A stretch of 16,708 nt of DNA from Chloroflexota bacterium. GTDB taxonomy: Bacteria; Chloroflexota; Limnocylindria; Limnocylindrales; CSP1-4. A program made the position numbers and the translations under genes. This document shows positions 12,859 through 16,708 of the stretch, piece by piece (position 1 is the first letter of the stretch; the number at the start of each line of letters is the position of its first letter). Where the stretch lies: positions 1-16,708 of the forward strand of contig JACCYW010000397.1 in the NCBI GenBank assembly GCA_013696275.1, given 5' to 3'. The notes beneath the pieces were generated by a model. It was not told where the DNA came from, searched no databases, and worked only from the letters and a program-made list of their open reading frames with translations.

Positions 12859-13254
12859 ATGGCCGAACGTAAGCGTGCTGCGAAGACGCGACGCCGCGAA
12901 AAGAAGAACGTGCCGGTGGGCCACGCCCACATCCAGGCCACGTTCAACAATACCCTCGTCACCCTCACCGATACGTCCGGTGCCGTGATCTCGTGGGGTA
13001 GTGCCGGTCTGGCTGGCTTCAAGGGTTCGCGCAAGAGCACCCCTTACGCGGCGGCGATGAGTGCCGATGGCGCCGCCCGCCGAGCCATGGAGCATGGCAT
13101 GCGCCAGGTGGAAGTCTTCGTCAAAGGACCGGGCGCCGGTCGCGAGCAGGCCATCCGTTCGCTCCAGGCAGCTGGCCTGGAGGTAAGCGCGATCACCGAC
13201 GTGACGCCCATCCCGCACAACGGCTGCCGCCCTCCGAAGCGGCGTCGGGTCTGA
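12859..13254 (+). CDS. rpsK: 30S ribosomal protein S11
   Basis: S11 (uS11) lies on the 30S platform next to the E site and the Shine-Dalgarno helix. The 131-residue product has a basic N-terminal arm (RKRAAKTRRREKKNVPVGHAH) and the core signatures ATFNNTLVTLTDTSGAVISW, the GFKGSRKSTPYAAA segment, EVFVKGPGAGREQAIRSL, and the C-terminal TPIPHNGCRPPKRRRV. The Asn-Gly in PHNG is the conserved site that is converted to isoaspartate in E. coli S11. The length is normal. AGGAG at 12841-12845 is the nearest ribosome-binding-like site, 13 bases before the ATG, so the site is weak. Confidence 0.98.
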   Translation: MAERKRAAKTRRREKKNVPVGHAHIQATFNNTLVTLTDTSGAVISWGSAGLAGFKGSRKSTPYAAAMSADGAARRAMEHGMRQVEVFVKGPGAGREQAIRSLQAAGLEVSAITDVTPIPHNGCRPPKRRRV

Positions 13255-13260
13255 CCGGCA

Positions 13261-13887
13261 GTGGCTCGCTACAACGGTCCCGTCTCCCGCCTCTGCCGCC
13301 GAGAGGGCATGAAGCTCTATCTCAAGGGCGCCAAGTGCTACACCAAGAAGTGCCCCTTCGAGCGTCGTCCCACGCCGCCCGGTCAGCACATCATGCGTCG
13401 TCGGAAGGTCTCCGAGTTCGGCATGCAGCTGCGCGAGAAGCAGAAGGTCCGGCGCGTCTATGGTGTGCTCGAACGGCAGTTCAAGCACTACTTCGAGACG
13501 GCCGAGGCTCGACCGGGCGTCACCGGCGAGAACCTCCTGCGGCTGTTGGAAACGCGCCTTGACAACGTCGTCTTTCGGATGGGCTTCGCCACCAGCCGGG
13601 CGCAGGCGCGTCAGCTGGTGACGCACGGTCACTTTGCGGTCAACGGCCGTGCCACTGATGTCGCGTCTCACCGCCTGCGCGAAGGTGATCGGGTGGACGT
13701 GCGCGAGGTCAGCCGCCGATCGACCTATTTCAAGGATGTCAAGGACGCGCTGCGGGCAGCGCAGAAGCCGGACTGGCTGGCGGTGGACGCCGACAAGCTA
13801 TCCGGGCAGCTTTCCGCGCTTCCGTCGCGCGACCAGATGCCGGCCGAGCTGAACGAACAGCTAGTGGTCGAGTTCTACTCGAGGTAA
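13261..13887 (+). CDS. rpsD: 30S ribosomal protein S4
   Basis: S4 (uS4) nucleates 30S body assembly, lines the mRNA entry channel and in many bacteria autoregulates the alpha operon. The 208-residue product begins ARYNGPVSRLCRREGMKLYLK. The N-terminal zinc region has Cys12, Cys26 and Cys31; the fourth ligand of the C+ type, Cys9, is Ser here. The S4 RNA-binding domain covers about 97-160 (TRLDNVVFRMGFATSRAQAR, QLVTHGHFAVNGR, REGDRVDV). The GTG start at 13261 follows rpsK by six bases. LREKQKVRRVYGVLERQF resembles Chloroflexota and other Gram-positive-type S4 sequences, from memory. Confidence 0.97.
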   Translation: MARYNGPVSRLCRREGMKLYLKGAKCYTKKCPFERRPTPPGQHIMRRRKVSEFGMQLREKQKVRRVYGVLERQFKHYFETAEARPGVTGENLLRLLETRLDNVVFRMGFATSRAQARQLVTHGHFAVNGRATDVASHRLREGDRVDVREVSRRSTYFKDVKDALRAAQKPDWLAVDADKLSGQLSALPSRDQMPAELNEQLVVEFYSR

Positions 13888-13896
13888 ACCCGCCTG

Positions 13897-14943
13897 ATGA
13901 TCGAACTGGAGAATCCACAGATCGAGCCCGTAGAGGAGCTCGCGACATACGGTAAATACGAAGCCAGCCCGCTACCGGCCGGGTACGGCGTGACGCTTGG
14001 CAATGCGCTCCGCAGGGTCCTGCTCTCCTCACTGGAGGGCGCCGCGGTGACATCCATCCAGGTCCATGACGTCTATCACGAGTTCAGCAGCCTGCCGGGC
14101 GTCAAGGAGGATCTCACCCAGATCGTCCTCAATGTCAAGAAGCTCCGGCTCAAGAGCTACGCCTCTCATCCGGTCCAACTACGGTTGCTGAAGTCGGGTG
14201 CCGGAGCGGTCACCGCGGCCGACGTGATCGAGTCGGCAGATGTGGAGATCGTCAACCCTGAACAGCACCTCATGACCCTAGACTCGGATGACGTGACGGT
14301 GGAGATGGATCTCACCGTCGAGCGAGGCGTGGGCTATCTGGCCGCTGAGCGGACCGATCTGCTGCCCATCGGCGTGATCCCGGTCGATGCCATCTTCACG
14401 CCGGCCCGCAAGGTCAATTACTTCGTCGAGAACACGCGCGTCGGTCAGATGACCAACTACGACAAGCTGACCTTGGAGATCGAGACGGACGGGACCCTCT
14501 CACCCGAGGAGGCGCTCTCACGGGCGGCCGAGATACTGGTCTCGCAGTTCAGCCTCTTCACCAGCACCGGCAAGGCGCTCGCCAGCCTGGATCGACAGAT
14601 GCCCGGCGCGGCCGGGCTGCCGTCGAACATGCTTGACATGCCCATCGAAGAGCTGGACCTGCCGATGCGTGCCTACAACTCGCTGAAGCGCAACAACATC
14701 GTCAAGGTCGGGCAGCTCCTCCAGCTTCAGGATGAGGATCTGCTGCGCATGCGCAACTTCGGCAAGAAGTCGCTCGACGAGATGAAGGAACGGCTGCGCA
14801 TGCGCGGCTTCCTGCCGCCTGAGGACGCTATAACGACCGACCACGATGAGGTCTCCTCCTTCGACGCCGACGCCGACGACATCGACGAAGCCGACGAAGC
14901 CGACGAAGCCGACGAAGCCGACGAAGAGGACGAGGAGGTCTGA
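13897..14943 (+). CDS. rpoA: DNA-directed RNA polymerase subunit alpha with acidic repeat tail
   Basis: The alpha subunit dimerises to scaffold RNA polymerase, and its C-terminal domain contacts UP elements and activators. The 348-residue product has the N-terminal domain at about 1-230 (GYGVTLGNALRRVLLSSLEGAAV, IVLNVKKLRLKS, PARKVNYFVENTRVGQMTNYDKL), a linker, and the C-terminal domain at about 245-313 with its helix-hairpin-helix (LPMRAYNSLKRNNIVKVGQLL, LLRMRNFGKKSLDEMKERL). Residues 315-348 are an added acidic tail: 19 or so Asp/Glu in 34 residues, with DEA repeated four times. Typical alpha subunits end soon after the C-terminal domain, though short acidic ends exist elsewhere. The ATG lies nine bases after rpsD. 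Confidence 0.98.
   Translation: MIELENPQIEPVEELATYGKYEASPLPAGYGVTLGNALRRVLLSSLEGAAVTSIQVHDVYHEFSSLPGVKEDLTQIVLNVKKLRLKSYASHPVQLRLLKSGAGAVTAADVIESADVEIVNPEQHLMTLDSDDVTVEMDLTVERGVGYLAAERTDLLPIGVIPVDAIFTPARKVNYFVENTRVGQMTNYDKLTLEIETDGTLSPEEALSRAAEILVSQFSLFTSTGKALASLDRQMPGAAGLPSNMLDMPIEELDLPMRAYNSLKRNNIVKVGQLLQLQDEDLLRMRNFGKKSLDEMKERLRMRGFLPPEDAITTDHDEVSSFDADADDIDEADEADEADEADEEDEEV
14884..14937 (+). repeat. 9-base tandem repeat encoding the RpoA acidic tail
   Basis: GACGAAGCC is repeated four times without mismatch (14884-14919), followed by the diverged units GACGAAGAG and GACGAGGAG. It encodes Asp-Glu-Ala four times and then DEEDEE. Perfect identity over four copies suggests recent slippage, so copy number may vary between strains. 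Confidence 0.9.
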
Positions 14944-14945
14944 CC

Positions 14946-15302
14946 GTGGCCCATCGCATCGACGGCCGCAAGCTCGGTCGCAAGACCAGCGCGCGCCAGG
15001 CTCTGTTTCGCAACCTGGTCGTGTCGGTGCTGCGCTACGAGCAGATAAAGACCACCGAGGCCAAGGCCAAGGAGGTCCGCGGTCAGGTCGAGCGCATCAT
15101 CACGTTGGCCAAGGAGGGAACGCTGACCTCGCGCCGGCGCATCATCTCCGAGCTGCCAGATGAACCGCTCGTCGTCGAGAAGCTGATCGATGAGATCGCG
15201 CCGAAGTACGGTGATCGGACCTCTGGCTACACGCGCATCGTCCGGCTCGGTCAACGTGCTGGCGATGCGGCGCCGATGGTCCAGCTCGAACTCGTATCCT
15301 AG
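14946..15302 (+). CDS. rplQ: 50S ribosomal protein L17
   Basis: L17 (bL17) lies near the exit tunnel on the back of the 50S subunit. The 118-residue product is of normal length. Signatures are AHRIDGRKLGRKTSARQALFRNL, the basic helix LRYEQIKTTEAKAKEVRGQVERII, LAKEGTLTSRRRI, and the C-terminal YGDRTSGYTRIVRLGQRAGDAAPMVQLEL. The GTG start lies two bases after the rpoA stop. It is the last gene of the classic alpha operon; the next gene, truA, follows after 73 bases that contain only a weak hairpin. Confidence 0.98.
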   Translation: MAHRIDGRKLGRKTSARQALFRNLVVSVLRYEQIKTTEAKAKEVRGQVERIITLAKEGTLTSRRRIISELPDEPLVVEKLIDEIAPKYGDRTSGYTRIVRLGQRAGDAAPMVQLELVS

Positions 15303-15375
15303 CGGTCAGGTGCCGGATGGGGAGTCGTCTCCTCGGACGTCGCGGGCCGAGCGAACCGCTCGAGAGGGCGGGTCC

Positions 15376-16122
15376 GTGCGCTACGTGGCACGGTTGGAAT
15401 ATGACGGCACGGCGTTCAGTGGCTTCCAGGTCCAGAGCACCGGTCGGACCGTGCAAGGTGAACTGGAAGCTAGCCTCGCTCGCCTCTCGGGCGGGCGGCA
15501 CATCCGGGTCGCTGGCGCGGGCCGCACGGATGCCGGGGTCCATGCCAGCGGACAGGTCATCGCCTTCAGTTGGCCTGGTCGTGCGTCGCGCCGGGAGCTC
15601 GAGAGAGCCCTGGATGCGTCGCTTCCGCCGGACGTGGCGGTCGGTCGGCTGCGGCGAGCAGCACAGGACTTCGTGCCACGGCGTGCGGCGCTCCGTCGGG
15701 AGTATCGCTATACGGTCTGGAACGGGCCTCGGAGTCCGCTGCGTGAACGGTACGCACTGGGCGTACGGGAACCCCTGGACGTGACGGCGATGGCCTCCGC
15801 GGCGGGTGCCCTGGTCGGTCGGATGGACTTCTCCGCCTTGGGCGGATGGCACAGACAACCGATCCGCACCCTTCACCGGGTCCGGGTCCGCAAGTCGGGT
15901 CGGACGGTCATCATCGACGTGATCGGCGACGCGTTCCTGCGCCAGATGGTAAGGAGCATCGTGGCCGCCCTGCTGCGCGTCGGACGCGGCGAGGCGACCG
16001 CGGAGGACCTGGCGATCGCGTTGCGCTCGCCGGGAAGGGCTTTCGCCGGGGCGATCGCGCCGGCCAAGGGGCTTTGCCTGCGCAACGTGCGATTCGGCCC
16101 ACCGCAGACTACGGGATGGTGA
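15376..16122 (+). CDS. truA: tRNA pseudouridine(38-40) synthase TruA
   Basis: TruA converts uridines 38-40 in the anticodon stem-loop of tRNAs to pseudouridine. The 248-residue product has the catalytic motif GAGRTDAGVHA with the nucleophile Asp52, the N-terminal ARLEYDGTAFSGFQVQ signature, a REYRYTVWNG segment carrying the conserved Tyr, and the C-terminal GDAFLRQMVRSIVAALLRVGRG motif. The start is inferred at GTG 15376, directly before RYVARLEYDG, with GAGAGG nine bases upstream; the frame is open upstream to 15190 but only over rplQ and has no homology. The position between rplQ and rplM is common in Firmicutes, Actinobacteria and Chloroflexota. Confidence 0.96.
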   Translation: MRYVARLEYDGTAFSGFQVQSTGRTVQGELEASLARLSGGRHIRVAGAGRTDAGVHASGQVIAFSWPGRASRRELERALDASLPPDVAVGRLRRAAQDFVPRRAALRREYRYTVWNGPRSPLRERYALGVREPLDVTAMASAAGALVGRMDFSALGGWHRQPIRTLHRVRVRKSGRTVIIDVIGDAFLRQMVRSIVAALLRVGRGEATAEDLAIALRSPGRAFAGAIAPAKGLCLRNVRFGPPQTTGW

Positions 16123-16127
16123 CGACG

Positions 16128-16577
16128 ATGATCAAGACATACAGCCCGCGGGCTGCCGAGATAGAGCGTCGGTGGTACGTGGTGGACGCTGATGGCGAGA
16201 CCCTTGGCCGGCTGGCGTCGCGCATCGCACAGGTGCTCGCCGGTAAGCACAAGCCCACCTATGCCACGCACCTCGACACGGGCGATCACGTTATCGTCCT
16301 GAACGCCGCTCGGATATCCGTCAGCCGGGATAAGCGCGAGACCAAGATCTATGCTCGCCATAGCGGCTACCCCGGTGGTTTTCGTCAGGAGACCCTGGGC
16401 GCACTGATGGCACGCCGCCCGGAAGAGGTGATCCGTCGGTCGGTCAAGGGCATGCTGCCGCGCAACAAGCTGGGTGCGCAGCGACTACGCAAATTGAAGA
16501 TCTACGCGGGTGGAGACCACCCGCATGAAGCGCAGCGGCCAGAGCCGCTGCCAACAGCGGGAGCGACGCCCAGATGA
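16128..16577 (+). CDS. rplM: 50S ribosomal protein L13
   Basis: L13 (uL13) is an early 50S assembly protein. The 149-residue product reads MIKTYSPRAAEIERRWYVVDA (about residues 1-21) and has DGETLGRLASRIAQVLAGKHKP, HLDTGDHVIVLNAARISVS, KIYARHSGYPGGF and VKGMLPRNKLGAQRLRKLKIYAGGDHPHEAQRP, all diagnostic. Three in-frame starts are close together: ATG 16116 and GTG 16119, both overlapping the truA stop, and ATG 16128, which gives the most family-like N-terminus. I prefer 16128 but cannot exclude the others. The last 12 residues are Pro/Ala-rich and not conserved. The stop overlaps rpsI as ATGA. Confidence 0.96.
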   Translation: MIKTYSPRAAEIERRWYVVDADGETLGRLASRIAQVLAGKHKPTYATHLDTGDHVIVLNAARISVSRDKRETKIYARHSGYPGGFRQETLGALMARRPEEVIRRSVKGMLPRNKLGAQRLRKLKIYAGGDHPHEAQRPEPLPTAGATPR

Positions 16578-16708
16578 TCACCAGTACCTTCTTCTTCGGG
16601 ACCGGTCGTCGCAAGACCAGCGTGGCCCGCGTCCGTCTGATGACCGGCGAGGGCGAGGTCGTGGTCAACGGCCGCAGCCTGGAGGACCACTTCGGAAACG
16701 CCGTCAGC
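16574..16708 (+). CDS. rpsI: 30S ribosomal protein S9, N-terminal part (3' truncated by window edge)
   Basis: S9 (uS9) sits in the 30S head, and its C-terminal tail contacts P-site tRNA; that part lies outside the window. The 45 residues present read MITSTFFFGTGRRKTSVARV, followed by RLMTGEGEVVVNGRSLEDHFGN, matching the conserved GTGRRKTSVARV and GxVVVNGR motifs of S9. The ATG overlaps the rplM stop (ATGA). Gene order rplM-rpsI is nearly universal, which supports the call in spite of the truncation. Confidence 0.97.
   Translation, partial: MITSTFFFGTGRRKTSVARVRLMTGEGEVVVNGRSLEDHFGNAVS

Noticed and set aside
15319..15334. Hairpin GGGGAG-TCGT-CTCCTC between rplQ and truA, considered as a terminator.
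   Set aside because: The six-bp stem has one G-T pair and no downstream T-tract; it could be weak attenuation at most and is not supported as a terminator.
1..16708. The possibility of a novel defence, mobile or biosynthetic system in the window.
   Set aside because: Every sizeable coding region is a recognised translation, secretion or core-metabolism gene in conserved order on one strand; no cargo gene, repeat array or foreign-looking segment is present.

Overview
The window is one long, uniformly plus-strand block of translation genes: the 3' part of the S10 operon, the complete spc and alpha operons, and the start of the rplM-rpsI operon. From left to right: rplC (3' end only), rplD, rplW, rplB, rpsS, rplV, rpsC, rplP, rpmC, rpsQ, rplN, rplX, rplE, rpsZ (zinc-type S14), rpsH, rplF, rplR, rpsE, rpmD, rplO, secY, adk, map, infA, rpmJ, rpsM, rpsK, rpsD, rpoA, rplQ, truA, rplM, rpsI (5' end only). 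I see no rRNA, tRNA, CRISPR array, insertion sequence, integrase or other accessory gene.

The organism is a high-GC bacterium that often starts genes at GTG (TTG once). The order secY-adk-map-infA-rpmJ followed by rpoA-rplQ-truA-rplM-rpsI is shared by Gram-positive-type genomes and Chloroflexota. A cysteine-bearing S4, zinc-type S14, cysteine-type L36 and a zinc-ribbon L24 argue against most Proteobacteria. The S4 sequence argues against Actinobacteria, whose S4 usually lacks the cysteines. My best guess is a Chloroflexota-like lineage, but this is from memory of family sequences, not from a search.

Layout: positions 1-4535 encode S10-operon proteins (L3 to S17). Positions 4532-10976 encode L14 to SecY plus adenylate kinase. 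Methionine aminopeptidase (11001-11798) is followed by the only gene-free gap over 200 bases (11799-12037), which holds a plausible promoter and a GC-rich hairpin before infA. Positions 12038-15302 encode IF-1, L36, S13, S11, S4, RNA polymerase alpha and L17. TruA, L13 and the start of S9 close the window. Genes are packed very tightly: many stop and start codons overlap as ATGA or GTGA, which points to translational coupling along the whole block.

The genes build one machine: ribosomal proteins of both subunits, initiation factor IF-1, the RNA polymerase alpha subunit, the SecY translocon that receives nascent membrane and secreted proteins at the exit tunnel, methionine aminopeptidase that trims nascent chains there, adenylate kinase, and a tRNA pseudouridine synthase. 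I found no previously undescribed system. The unusual points are local: long low-complexity C-terminal tails on S17, L30 and L15, a repeat-built acidic tail on RpoA, altered zinc-ligand sets in Adk and S4, and the infA leader.
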